Positions 1-7,039 of a stretch of 12,253 nucleotides of DNA are shown here, piece by piece. Within the stretch, counting starts at the first letter, position 1; each line of letters begins with the position of its first letter. The DNA comes from an uncultured Bacillota bacterium. GTDB lineage: Bacteria; Bacillota; Clostridia; Peptostreptococcales; Anaerovoracaceae. The position numbers and the translations under genes were made by a program. The stretch lies in NCBI GenBank assembly GCA_946638265.1, contig CAMPBN010000021.1:1-12253 (forward strand), given 5' to 3'. The notes beneath the pieces are model-generated. The model did no database searches, was not told where the DNA came from, and worked only from the letters and a program-made list of their open reading frames with translations.

Positions 1-77
1 GCATCCAAAATCGCCTTTTATTCCATATAGGATGCAAAGGATGCGTTTTATTGGCATCCATCTGATGATTGGCATCC
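1..77. repeat. Cluster of GCATCC/GGATGC words
   Basis: The hexamer GCATCC occurs at 1-6, 54-59 and 72-77, and its complement GGATGC at 30-35 and 39-44. The longer word ATTGGCATCC is repeated directly at 50-59 and 68-77, 18 bp apart. No reading frame explains this. The words may be binding sites or the edge of a repeat that begins outside the window. The function is unknown. Confidence 0.45.
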
Positions 78-163
78 TATTTATGACCTAAATCCTGCCT
101 TTCTGCTTGTAATACGCCCTCTACTGTAATATGTTGTCAAAGCAGCAAATCGCTGACAGCCTC

Positions 164-390
164 TGCAAAAAATCTATGCCTTAACGGCACCTTTTTGGCC
201 GGTTAAGTCATATTTTCAGGGCGTTTTCGCGGTTCAAGCCAATCTGGACACCGCATAATATGACTTAAACCTTTACTTTTTGCGCTCAAGTCATATCTAG
301 ACCGGTCCCGCCGATAAATTATCCGGTTTTTGCCCTGAATCTATGACTTGAGCGCAGCTTAATCCTTGATTAAGGCATAGATTTTTTGCA
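164..390. repeat. Nested inverted-repeat element (three-way-junction shape)
   Basis: A perfect 21-bp inverted repeat forms the ends (164-184 against 370-390). Inside lie two further perfect inverted repeats: 203-214 against 257-268 (12 bp, TTAAGTCATATT) and 281-295 against 342-356 (15 bp, TGCGCTCAAGTCATA). Together they would fold as one outer stem with two inner stem-loops. Smaller pairings sit in the loops, such as GCGG 229-232 with CCGC 251-254, and a short hairpin CTTAATC/GATTAAG spans 358-374. The word AAGTCATA occurs four times, twice on each strand. There is no coding potential and no clear promoter. It could be a MITE-like non-autonomous element, a structured RNA or a dispersed intergenic repeat. 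The arms are directly visible; the role is not. Confidence 0.7.
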
Positions 391-396
391 TTTAAA

Positions 397-690
397 GAAA
401 TCGCCCCGCGCCGCCGCCTCAGTTTCGCCCTGCGCGCAGATGGGTGGCGGGCGGAGTTGCGATGCGCGCGTCGGAGGAGGGGCTCCGCAAGCGGGTTCTG
501 CAATGCGCGCGAGGATGCGCCCGATATGCCCCGTCCTGGTCCCGTGATGCGCGCGTCGGAGGAGGGGCGGGTTCCACGATGCGCGCGCCGGAGGAGGGGT
601 CCGGCAAGTGGGTTTCGCAATGCGCGCTCGGGAGAAGGGCACCGGTCCCTCAGATTCCGCGATGCGGAAAAAGGCGCGCGGGGCGGTAAA
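397..690. repeat. GC-rich block of degenerate direct repeats
   Basis: This stretch is far richer in G and C than its flanks. A 22-bp core beginning GATGCGCGCG and ending GGAGGAGGGG occurs at 461-482, 546-567 and 578-599 (one C/T change in the third). The first and third copies extend to about 50 bp of similarity (461-510 and 578-627, ending in GCAATGCGCGC). The second looks like the first with about 9 bp deleted after the core. A short palindrome TTCCGC-GAT-GCGGAA closes the block at 655-669. Open frames on both strands encode Arg-, Ala- and Pro-rich strings expected from GC-rich repeats, so I read it as non-coding. Confidence 0.6.
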
Positions 691-894
691 TTTCAAGGCT
701 TAGAGGGATTGCGAAAAAAATCGCAAAGGAATAATTATTCAAGATAAAGTTTTAAAGCAGTAAAGTAGGCTTTCCAAAAAGAATACAATTTTGCCATAAT
801 TACGCTTTAAATTGCGAAAGCGACAGCAAATTAGGGTGAAGGGCAAATCCCTTGAAAAATATCGAAAGTTGTTCGCAAAAACAAAAATTAGCAC
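691..894. other. AT-rich intergenic stretch, nothing firm
   Basis: I see only two small inverted repeats, TTGCGA/TCGCAA with an all-A loop (709-726) and AAGGG/CCCTT (839-853). There is no reading frame with a ribosome binding site. The stretch ends at the hut promoter. Confidence 0.4.
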
Positions 895-922
895 TAGACA
901 GAAAATATTTTTTTGTTATAAT
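895..922 (+). promoter_or_regulatory. Sigma-A-type promoter for hutH-hutU
   Basis: The -35 box TAGACA (895-900) matches TTGACA at five of six bases. After a 16-bp T-rich spacer comes a perfect -10 box, TATAAT (917-922). Transcription would start near 929, leaving a leader of about 275 nt before the hutH start codon. No comparably good promoter lies closer to hutH. Confidence 0.7.
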
Positions 923-928
923 GAAAGC

Positions 929-1203
929 GTGGGACAGGTAAAGTGCGCGCCAGCATAATTATGCATATTACGAATAATTATGCACGACAAAAATAAAGCC
1001 CCGCTGACCCTGCTGTTCGCAATACGAAACGGCGGCTGTCGCCTTGAGGCGTGGCAGCTTATAGCGAAAAGGCGTCCACCGTCTTGGGCGCAACAGCTCA
1101 TTGCAAAGCGGCAGACGTTACAGGGAAAGCACTGCGCCCGTACTCGCACCATTTATTAAAATAAGTTAACCTATATTTTGAATGAAGAAACGGAGAAAAG
1201 AAA
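929..1203 (+). promoter_or_regulatory. Long, hairpin-rich 5' leader of the hutHU transcript
   Basis: Between the promoter and hutH the predicted transcript contains several stems: GCATAATTAT/ATAATTATGC (953-962 with 974-983); an 8-bp bulged stem, 1012-1019 with 1025-1033; GCTG-CGCC closing a TTGA loop against GGCG-CAGC (1035-1058); and GGGCGCA with TGCGCCC (1086-1092 with 1133-1139). GTGCG (943-947) could also pair with CGCAC (1145-1149). The hutH ribosome binding site (CGGAG, 1191-1195) lies outside these stems. I do not recognise a known riboswitch class, T-box, 6S, SRP or tmRNA signature. It could be a cis-regulatory RNA, an independent small RNA or a relic of intergenic repeats. The folds are hand-drawn from complementarity only. 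Confidence 0.35.
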
Positions 1204-2745
1204 ATGGCAGTAATTATCAATGGTAAAAATCTTACTATCGATCAGGTTATCGCAGTATGCCGCAACGGCGAAAAAGTAGAGCTGGCTCCTGAAGCAGTGG
1301 AAGCTGTTAAAAAGGCCAGAGCTTACATCGAAAAGAAAGTGGCTGAGAAAGCTGTTGTTTACGGCCTGACTACAGGCTTCGGCAAGTTCGCCAGCGTAGC
1401 TATCGACACTGAGCAGACTGCACAGCTGCAGAAAAACCTCATTATTTCTCACACTTGCTCCATGGGTAAGCCTTACGAAGAAAAGTACGTAAGAGCTGCA
1501 ATGCTCCTGAGAGCAAATTCCCTCTCCAGAGGAAACAGCGGTATCAGACTGGAAACTCTTCAGACTCTGATCGACATGCTGAACGCAGGTATCCACCCAA
1601 TCGTTCCTGAAAAGGGTTCCGTTGGTGCTTCCGGAGACTTGGCTCCTTTGTCCTGCATCGCTATGGGACTCCTCGGTCTGGGCAAAGTTACCTACAAAGG
1701 CCAGCTCATGGACGCTGCAGACGCTATGAAGAAAGAAAACATCAAGCCGGTAGTGCTGGCTTCCAAGGAAGGCCTGGCTCTGAACAACGGTACTCAGATG
1801 CTGACAGCCGTTGGCCTGAACACACTCTACGATGCAATGAATCTCATGAAGATTGCCGACATCGCAGGCGCTATGACAGGCGAAGCACTCCACGCTATCC
1901 GCAAGGCTTACGATCCTAAGACTCATCTTCTGAGAAACCACCCTGGTCAGATGGACGCAGCAGAAAACCTCAGAAACCTCCTCGAAGGTTCCAAGAACGC
2001 TCTGCCACTCCACGAGACAAAGGTTCAGGATCCATATTCACAGAGATGCCTGCCGCAGATCCACGGCGCATCCAGAGATGCCATCATGTATGTATATGAT
2101 GCAGTTTCCAGAGAAATCAACGCTGTAACAGACAACCCTATCGTATTCCCGGATGACGACGAAGTAATCTCCGGCGGTAACTTCCACGGTCAGCCGATGG
2201 CTCTTGCTTTCGACTTCCTGAAGATCGCTATCTCCGAGCTTGCTAACGTATCCGAGAGAAGAATCGAAAGACTGGTAAACCCTGCACTTTCCGAGGGTCT
2301 GCCTGCATTCCTGACCAAGGACGGCGGTCTCTGCAACGGCTACATGATCGCTCAGTACGCAGCAGCTTCCATGGTTTCCGAGAACAAGGTTTATGACCAC
2401 CCTGCTTGCGTAGACTCCATCCCGACTTCCGCGAACCAGGAAGACCACGTTTCCATGGGTGCTACTTCCGCAAGAACAGCAGCTATGGTTCTGGACAACG
2501 CACAGAAAGTTATCGGTATCGAACTTTCCGCAGCAGCTCAGGCTATTTGGCTCCGTCAGGAAAGAGGCGAGCACGGCATCGACAACCTGGCACCTGCTAC
2601 AAAGGCTGCTTATGACTTCATCAGAAAGACTCAGGCTCCAATCGAAGAAGACGTTATCATGGAATACGTTCTGGCTGACTTCGACGAAATGGTTAAGAAC
2701 AACAGCATTCTCGAAGCAGTTGAAAAGGTTTGCAAACTGAAGTAG
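1204..2745 (+). CDS. hutH: Histidine ammonia-lyase
   Basis: The enzyme removes ammonia from L-histidine to give urocanate, the first step of histidine degradation, in the cytoplasm. The 513-residue length is normal for the aromatic amino acid lyase family. The triad that cyclises into the MIO electrophile is present as Ala142-Ser143-Gly144 within GSVGASGDLAPLS. Other expected active-site residues are visible: Tyr53 in YGLTTGFG, His83 in ISHT, Asn195 in LALNNGTQ, Tyr278 and Arg281 in QDPYSQRC, and Glu413 in NQEDHVSM. These numbers match or nearly match those known from the Pseudomonas enzyme. The start follows a CGGAG ribosome binding site by about 8 bases. It is the first gene of a two-gene operon with hutU and probably uses the promoter at 895-922. 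Codon use is smooth and strongly biased, as in a well-expressed core gene. The identification is essentially certain. Confidence 0.98.
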   Translation: MAVIINGKNLTIDQVIAVCRNGEKVELAPEAVEAVKKARAYIEKKVAEKAVVYGLTTGFGKFASVAIDTEQTAQLQKNLIISHTCSMGKPYEEKYVRAAMLLRANSLSRGNSGIRLETLQTLIDMLNAGIHPIVPEKGSVGASGDLAPLSCIAMGLLGLGKVTYKGQLMDAADAMKKENIKPVVLASKEGLALNNGTQMLTAVGLNTLYDAMNLMKIADIAGAMTGEALHAIRKAYDPKTHLLRNHPGQMDAAENLRNLLEGSKNALPLHETKVQDPYSQRCLPQIHGASRDAIMYVYDAVSREINAVTDNPIVFPDDDEVISGGNFHGQPMALAFDFLKIAISELANVSERRIERLVNPALSEGLPAFLTKDGGLCNGYMIAQYAAASMVSENKVYDHPACVDSIPTSANQEDHVSMGATSARTAAMVLDNAQKVIGIELSAAAQAIWLRQERGEHGIDNLAPATKAAYDFIRKTQAPIEEDVIMEYVLADFDEMVKNNSILEAVEKVCKLK

Positions 2746-2760
2746 TTTTAATCGGGCAAA

Positions 2761-2784
2761 GGGGGCGGACGAAAGCCCCCGCCC
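2761..2784 (+). other. GC-rich hairpin between hutH and hutU
   Basis: GGGGGC (2761-2766) can pair with GCCCCC (2775-2780), or in a shifted register GGGCGG (2763-2768) with CCGCCC (2779-2784). It is followed by TTATCAAAAA rather than a run of T, so it is not a standard terminator. It may protect the upstream message end or partly attenuate transcription into hutU. Confidence 0.5.
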
Positions 2785-2820
2785 TTATCAAAAATATTTG
2801 AATTATAAAGGGGAAAAAAC

Positions 2821-4869
2821 ATGGTAGATAACAAAGCAATCGGTCAGGCCATGACCATCAAATTAGACGCTACACTTCCTGAAATGCCAAAGTTCCAGGA
2901 AGGCATCAGACGTGCTCCGGACAGAGGATTCCGCCTCACCAAGGAGCAGACAAAGATCGCACTGAAGAACGCACTCCGCTATGTTCCGGAAGAGCTCCAC
3001 GAAAAGCTGGCTCCGGAATTCATGGAAGAGCTGAAGACATACGGACGTATCTATGCTTACAGATTCAGACCGGAAGGCCGCATCTATGGTAAGCCGATCG
3101 ACGAATACAAGGGTAACTGCGTAGAAGCAAAGGCTTTCCAGGTAATGATCGATAACAACCTGGACTTTGAAGTAGCCCTCTATCCTTACGAACTGGTAAC
3201 TTACGGTGAAACAGGTTCCGTATGCCAGAACTGGCTCCAGTACAGACTGATCAAGAAGTATCTGGAAGTAATGACTCAGGACCAGACTCTCGTAGTTGAA
3301 TCCGGTCACCCGCTGGGACTGTTCCCTTCCAAGCCGACAGCTCCAAGAGTAATCATCACCAACTCCATGATGATCGGTATGTATGACAATCTGGAAGACT
3401 GGGAAATCGCAGAAGAAATGGGCGTTGCCAACTACGGTCAGATGACTGCCGGCGGTTGGATGTACATCGGACCTCAGGGTATCGTACACGGCACATTCAA
3501 CACTATCCTGAATGCAGGACGTAAAGAACTGGGAATTCCGCAGGATGGAGACCTGGCAGGACACACATTCGTTTCCTCCGGTCTGGGTGGCATGTCCGGC
3601 GCTCAGCCAAAGGCAGCCAACATCGCAGGCGCTGTAGGTATCTTCGCAGAAGTTGACCTTTCCAGAATCCAGACCAGACACGACCAGGGCTGGGTAGATG
3701 TTATCATGGACGATATCGACGAGATCTTCAAGCTGGCTAACGAAAAGGTAGCCAAGAAGGAATCCATCTCCATCGCTTACCACGGCAACATCGTAGACCT
3801 GCTGGAAGCTGCAGTTGAGAAGAACTTCAAGATCGAACTCCTCTCCGACCAGACTTCCTGCCACAACGTATACAACGGCGGTTACTGCCCTGTAGGCATG
3901 ACTTTCGAAGAAAGAACAGAGCTCCTGCACAAGGACAGAGACCTCTTCTGCAAGAAGGTTGACGAAACTCTCCACAGACACTACAAGGCTATCAAGGCCC
4001 TGACAGAGAGAGGAACTTACTTCTTCGACTACGGTAACTCCTTCCTGAAGGCTATGTATGACGCCGGCATCAAGGAACTCTCCAAGAACGGTTACGACGA
4101 TAAGGACGGATTTATCTGGCCTTCATACGTTGAAGATATCATGGGACCTGTACTGTTCGACTACGGCTATGGTCCATTCAGATGGGTATGCCTCTCCGGC
4201 AAGCCGGAAGACCTCCGCGCAACAGACAAGGCTGCTATGGACTGCATCGATCCGAACAGACGTGGTCAGGACAGAGACAACTGGGTATGGATTCGCGACG
4301 CAGAAAAGAACAAGCTCGTTGTCGGCACTCAGGCTCGTATCCTCTATCAGGATGCAGAAGGCCGTACCAACATCGCTCTGGCATTCAACAAGCTGGTTCG
4401 CGAAGGCAAGATCGGTCCTGTAATGATGGGTAGAGACCACCACGACGTATCCGGTACTGACTCTCCATTCCGTGAAACTTCCAACATCAAGGACGGTTCC
4501 AACGTAATGGCAGACATGGCTGTTCAGTGCTACGCAGGTAACGCTGCAAGAGGTATGTCCCTGATCGCTCTCCACAACGGTGGCGGCGTAGGTATCGGTA
4601 AGTCCATCAACGGCGGTTTCGGTCTGGTGCTCGACGGTTCCGAAAGAGTAGACGAAATCATCAAGTCTGCTATGATGTGGGACGTAATGGGCGGCGTTGC
4701 AAGACGTAACTGGGCTAGAAACGAGCACGCTGTAACTACTTCCATAGAATACAACAAGAACTACAGCAAACCGGACAACAAGATGTTCAAGAGCTTCGGT
4801 CACATCACAATTCCTTACATTCCAAGTGAGGAACTGATCGAAAAGACTGTAGACAAGTTCCTTAAGTAG
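2821..4869 (+). CDS. hutU: Urocanate hydratase (urocanase), long form
   Basis: This cytoplasmic enzyme uses tightly bound NAD+ as an electrophile to hydrate urocanate to 4-imidazolone-5-propionate, the second step of histidine degradation. At 682 residues it is about 120 longer than the common bacterial enzyme (about 555) and near the length of vertebrate-type urocanases. Family motifs are clear: YGQMTAGGWMYIGPQGIVHG (205-224), SGLGGMSGAQPKAANIAG (253-270), DQTSCHNVYNGG (343-354), GYGPFRWVCLSG (449-460), GRDHHDVSGTDSPFRET (537-553) and a Gly-rich HNGGGVGIG (585-593). Where short enzymes read about ARICW, this one reads ARILYQ (505-510), which I recall as typical of the long class. The start is preceded by AAAGGGGA at 2807-2814. 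It lies 75 bp after hutH in the same orientation and shares its codon style, so the two are an operon ending at the terminator 4880-4910. Confidence 0.97.
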   Translation: MVDNKAIGQAMTIKLDATLPEMPKFQEGIRRAPDRGFRLTKEQTKIALKNALRYVPEELHEKLAPEFMEELKTYGRIYAYRFRPEGRIYGKPIDEYKGNCVEAKAFQVMIDNNLDFEVALYPYELVTYGETGSVCQNWLQYRLIKKYLEVMTQDQTLVVESGHPLGLFPSKPTAPRVIITNSMMIGMYDNLEDWEIAEEMGVANYGQMTAGGWMYIGPQGIVHGTFNTILNAGRKELGIPQDGDLAGHTFVSSGLGGMSGAQPKAANIAGAVGIFAEVDLSRIQTRHDQGWVDVIMDDIDEIFKLANEKVAKKESISIAYHGNIVDLLEAAVEKNFKIELLSDQTSCHNVYNGGYCPVGMTFEERTELLHKDRDLFCKKVDETLHRHYKAIKALTERGTYFFDYGNSFLKAMYDAGIKELSKNGYDDKDGFIWPSYVEDIMGPVLFDYGYGPFRWVCLSGKPEDLRATDKAAMDCIDPNRRGQDRDNWVWIRDAEKNKLVVGTQARILYQDAEGRTNIALAFNKLVREGKIGPVMMGRDHHDVSGTDSPFRETSNIKDGSNVMADMAVQCYAGNAARGMSLIALHNGGGVGIGKSINGGFGLVLDGSERVDEIIKSAMMWDVMGGVARRNWARNEHAVTTSIEYNKNYSKPDNKMFKSFGHITIPYIPSEELIEKTVDKFLK

Positions 4870-4879
4870 GAATTTATAA

Positions 4880-4910
4880 GGGGGTGCTTGTAGGCGCCCC
4901 CCTCTTTTTT
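4880..4910 (+). terminator. Intrinsic terminator of hutH-hutU
   Basis: GGGGGTGC (4880-4887) pairs with GCGCCCCC (4894-4901) through 8 bp including one G-U pair, with a 6-base loop. The tract CTCTTTTTT (4902-4910) follows. It starts 11 bp after the hutU stop, so hutI should need its own promoter or read-through. Confidence 0.9.
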
Positions 4911-4941
4911 CAAGCACGGGGAGAGTTTGTGGTGCGGGCTT

Positions 4942-5112
4942 AGCCGTAGGTCGCCACGTGCTAAAGCACTGCGACCTTGACATAGGCCCTACCTACGGCT
5001 CATGCTTCGCCGGGTTAGGGCTCTAACGTAGCGGTACTAAGCTCTTGCGACACTAATGCTTGCAAATCGCTAAGTGCCGACTACCCGCAACGGTCCTCGC
5101 AGGCTAGGTAGT
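4942..5112. repeat. Cluster of short hairpins and CTAA-containing repeats
   Basis: No gene is visible from 4911 to 5191. The segment is built from short inverted repeats: AGCCGTAGGT (4942-4951) with ACCTACGGCT (4991-5000), enclosing GGTCGC/GCGACC (4949-4954, 4971-4976) and GTGC/GCAC around a TAAA loop (4958-4969); GTTAG/CTAAC (5014-5018, 5023-5027); and ACTACC/GGTAGT (5080-5085, 5107-5112). Related words of about 18 bp recur, for example GTGCTAAAGCACTGCGAC (4958-4975) and GTACTAAGCTCTTGCGAC (5034-5051), with looser copies to about 5080. It could be a structured RNA or a decayed repeat. The arms are visible; the role is unknown. Confidence 0.45.
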
Positions 5113-5191
5113 ACCCCTCGCTTTATACATCGAGTCTATACCGAAGCGAAAAAACGCGATTGCACGCCCAGGGAGCGAAAAACCCGAGTAT

Positions 5192-5650
5192 ATGCCAAAA
5201 ACGGATAAAACCGCCGAAAAAGGCATACTTTCGCGAAACCCAGTGACTTCCGGCAGAAGAAAAAGCGGGAGATGTATGCCTAAAACGGATGAAAGCGTCG
5301 AAAAAGGCATACTTTCGCGAACTCCAGTGACTTCCGGCAGAGGAAAAAGCGGGGAATGTATGCCTAAAATGGATGAAAGCGTCGAAAAAGGCATACTTTC
5401 GCGAAACCCAAAGGCTTCCGTCAGAAGAAAAAGCGGGAGATGTATGCCAAAAACGGAGAAAACCGTCGAAAAAGGCATACTTTCGCGAAACCCAGTGGCT
5501 TTCGGCGGAAGAAAAAGCGTGAGATGTATGCCTAAAACGGATGAAAGCGTCGAAAAAGGCATACTTTCGCGAAACCCAGTGGCTTCCGGAGAAGGAAAAA
5601 GCGGTGAATGTATGCCTAAAACGGATGAAAGCGTCGAAAAAGGCAAAAAT
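5192..5650 (+). repeat. Tandem array of 84-bp units (five full, one partial)
   Basis: Units begin at 5192, 5276, 5360, 5444 and 5528, with a truncated sixth at 5612-5650; degraded sequence before 5192 may be a remnant of another. Each full unit boundary has GTATGCC (or a near match in the first), followed about 25 bp later by its complement GGCATAC, and then the palindrome TTTCGCGAAA, altered in the second unit. Because 84 is a multiple of three, the array is open on both strands. The plus frame 5192-5752 would encode 28-residue repeats (MPKTDESVEKGILSRNP...SGRC) and a Lys/Arg-rich tail ending just before hutI. Between the first two units about seven of nine base changes fall at codon positions 1 and 2 and nearly all alter the residue, and no good ribosome binding site precedes 5192. 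I therefore favour a non-coding minisatellite, though a translated leader cannot be excluded. Confidence 0.75.
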
Positions 5651-5755
5651 ATGGCGTGCAAAACGGAATTATATGATAGAATAATCGAAGAGAAAAAACG
5701 CAGAGAAAAAACAAAGAAAACGATAAGAAAGCGAAAACGAAAAGGAGACTAAAAT

Positions 5756-6994
5756 ATGTCTACACTACTGATAAAGAATATAGGTTGCCTGCAGACACCG
5801 ACCGGTAGCTTCCCGCACAAGGGAGCGCAGCAGGGTGAAAACCTGAAGCTTACCGATGCGGCCATCTTCTGTAAGGACGGCATCATCACGGACATCACTT
5901 CCGGCGGCGCCATCACCAACGGTATGAAGGATGCAGATGTAGTCATCGACGCCGAGGGCAAGCTGGTGACACCGGGTCTGGTAGAAGGCCACACCCACTT
6001 GATCTTTGGCGGCTACAGACACAACGAAATTCCGCTGAAGCTGAAGGGCGCAGGCTATCTGGATATCCTCCGTGCAGGCGGCGGCATCAACGATACCGTT
6101 AAGAAGACCAGAGCTGCCAGCGAAAGCGAGCTCTACAGCAAGTGCGAAGGCTTCCTGGACGAAATGATGGGGCTGGGCGTAACCACTGCCGAAGCCAAGT
6201 CCGGCTACGGTATCGATATGGATACAGAGCTGAAGCTCCTGCGCGTTCTAAACAAGCTGAACGAAGATCATCCGATGGATCTGGTAACCACTTTCATGCC
6301 GGCGCACGTTGTGCTTTCCGACTGGAAGGGCAAGGAAGACGAATACATCGACCTCTGCATCAAGGAAATGTTCCCTTATGTAAAGGAGCATAATCTGGCA
6401 GAGTTCGTGGACATCTTCACTGAGGACAGCGTTTTCAACTACGAGCAGAGCAAGCGCTACCTGCAGGCGGCCAAGGATATGGGATTCGGTCTGAAGATTC
6501 ACGCTGACGAAATCGAAGCAATCGGAGGATCCAAGCTGGCCGGTGAAATCGGCGCTACTTCCGCAGAGCACCTGATCGTTATCAACGACGAAGGTATGGC
6601 CTCCATGGCCAAGGGTGGCACCATTGCAATGCTGTTGCCGGCCACTTCCTTTTATCTGGGTGCAACATTTGCTCCGGCGCGTCGCATGATAGACGAATTC
6701 GGCATTCCTGTGGCAATGGCTTCAGACTTCAACCCGGGTTCCTGCCCGTCGCTGAATCTGCAGTTTGTCATCAATCTGGGATACCTGAAATATCGCATGA
6801 CTCCGGAAGAAATCCTGACAGCTGTTACCATCAACCCGGCTTGCGGCATCGGTCGCGGCAACGAAGTGGGTACGCTGGAAATCGGCAAGAAGGCCGACAT
6901 GGTCATCTGGGATGCAGACAGCTTCGAATTTCTGTGCTACCGCATGGGTTCCAACCTGGCTCTCCAGACTATCAAGAACGGCGAGATCATGTAG
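5756..6994 (+). CDS. hutI: Imidazolonepropionase
   Basis: This metal-dependent amidohydrolase opens the ring of 4-imidazolone-5-propionate to give N-formimino-L-glutamate, the third step of histidine degradation, in the cytoplasm. The 412-residue length is typical. Metal and catalytic positions of the amidohydrolase barrel are present: His79 and His81 in VEGHTHLIFGG, His249 with Glu252 in KIHADEIEA, His272 in SAEHL, and Asp324 in MASDFNPGSCP. The substrate-loop motif AKSGYG is at 147-152. The start is set by AAAGGAGA (5741-5748), 7 bases upstream. The last codons of the repeat-derived open frame (stop 5750-5752) run over this ribosome binding site. Codon use resembles hutH and hutU, so it belongs to the same old gene set even though about 890 bp of repeats and a terminator separate them. 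No strong promoter is visible just upstream; TAGAAT at 5677-5682 is a weak -10 candidate without a good -35. Confidence 0.97.
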   Translation: MSTLLIKNIGCLQTPTGSFPHKGAQQGENLKLTDAAIFCKDGIITDITSGGAITNGMKDADVVIDAEGKLVTPGLVEGHTHLIFGGYRHNEIPLKLKGAGYLDILRAGGGINDTVKKTRAASESELYSKCEGFLDEMMGLGVTTAEAKSGYGIDMDTELKLLRVLNKLNEDHPMDLVTTFMPAHVVLSDWKGKEDEYIDLCIKEMFPYVKEHNLAEFVDIFTEDSVFNYEQSKRYLQAAKDMGFGLKIHADEIEAIGGSKLAGEIGATSAEHLIVINDEGMASMAKGGTIAMLLPATSFYLGATFAPARRMIDEFGIPVAMASDFNPGSCPSLNLQFVINLGYLKYRMTPEEILTAVTINPACGIGRGNEVGTLEIGKKADMVIWDADSFEFLCYRMGSNLALQTIKNGEIM

Positions 6995-7039
6995 CAGAAG
7001 CCGGGAAACCGCGGTATTCGGCAAAACGCGAAATAATCA

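Noticed and set aside
297..747. Several overlapping open frames on both strands giving Arg/Ala/Pro-rich peptides.
   Set aside because: They arise from GC-rich repeats that lack stops in many frames, have no ribosome binding sites and resemble no family.
953..984. An ArgR-box or HutC-type operator.
   Set aside because: The AT-rich palindrome only loosely resembles an ArgR box and does not match a HutC-type site; no regulator gene in the window supports either.
943..1150. The hutH leader as 6S RNA, SRP RNA, a T-box or a known riboswitch.
   Set aside because: None of the conserved sequence signatures of these classes that I know is present; only generic stems are visible.
916..1152. Minus-strand open frame of 78 residues in the hutH leader.
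   Set aside because: It has no convincing ribosome binding site, unusual composition, and runs against the strong plus-strand promoter and leader hairpins.
5192..5650. The 84-bp array as a CRISPR array.
   Set aside because: The units abut directly with no unique spacers between short identical repeats, and no cas gene is nearby.
5104..5661. Minus-strand open frame of 185 residues across the 84-bp array.
   Set aside because: It is the shadow of a repeat whose length is a multiple of three; it has no ribosome binding site or recognisable domain.
5654..5682. A promoter for hutI with -10 TAGAAT.
   Set aside because: No acceptable -35 box lies at the right spacing, so it is not listed as a feature.
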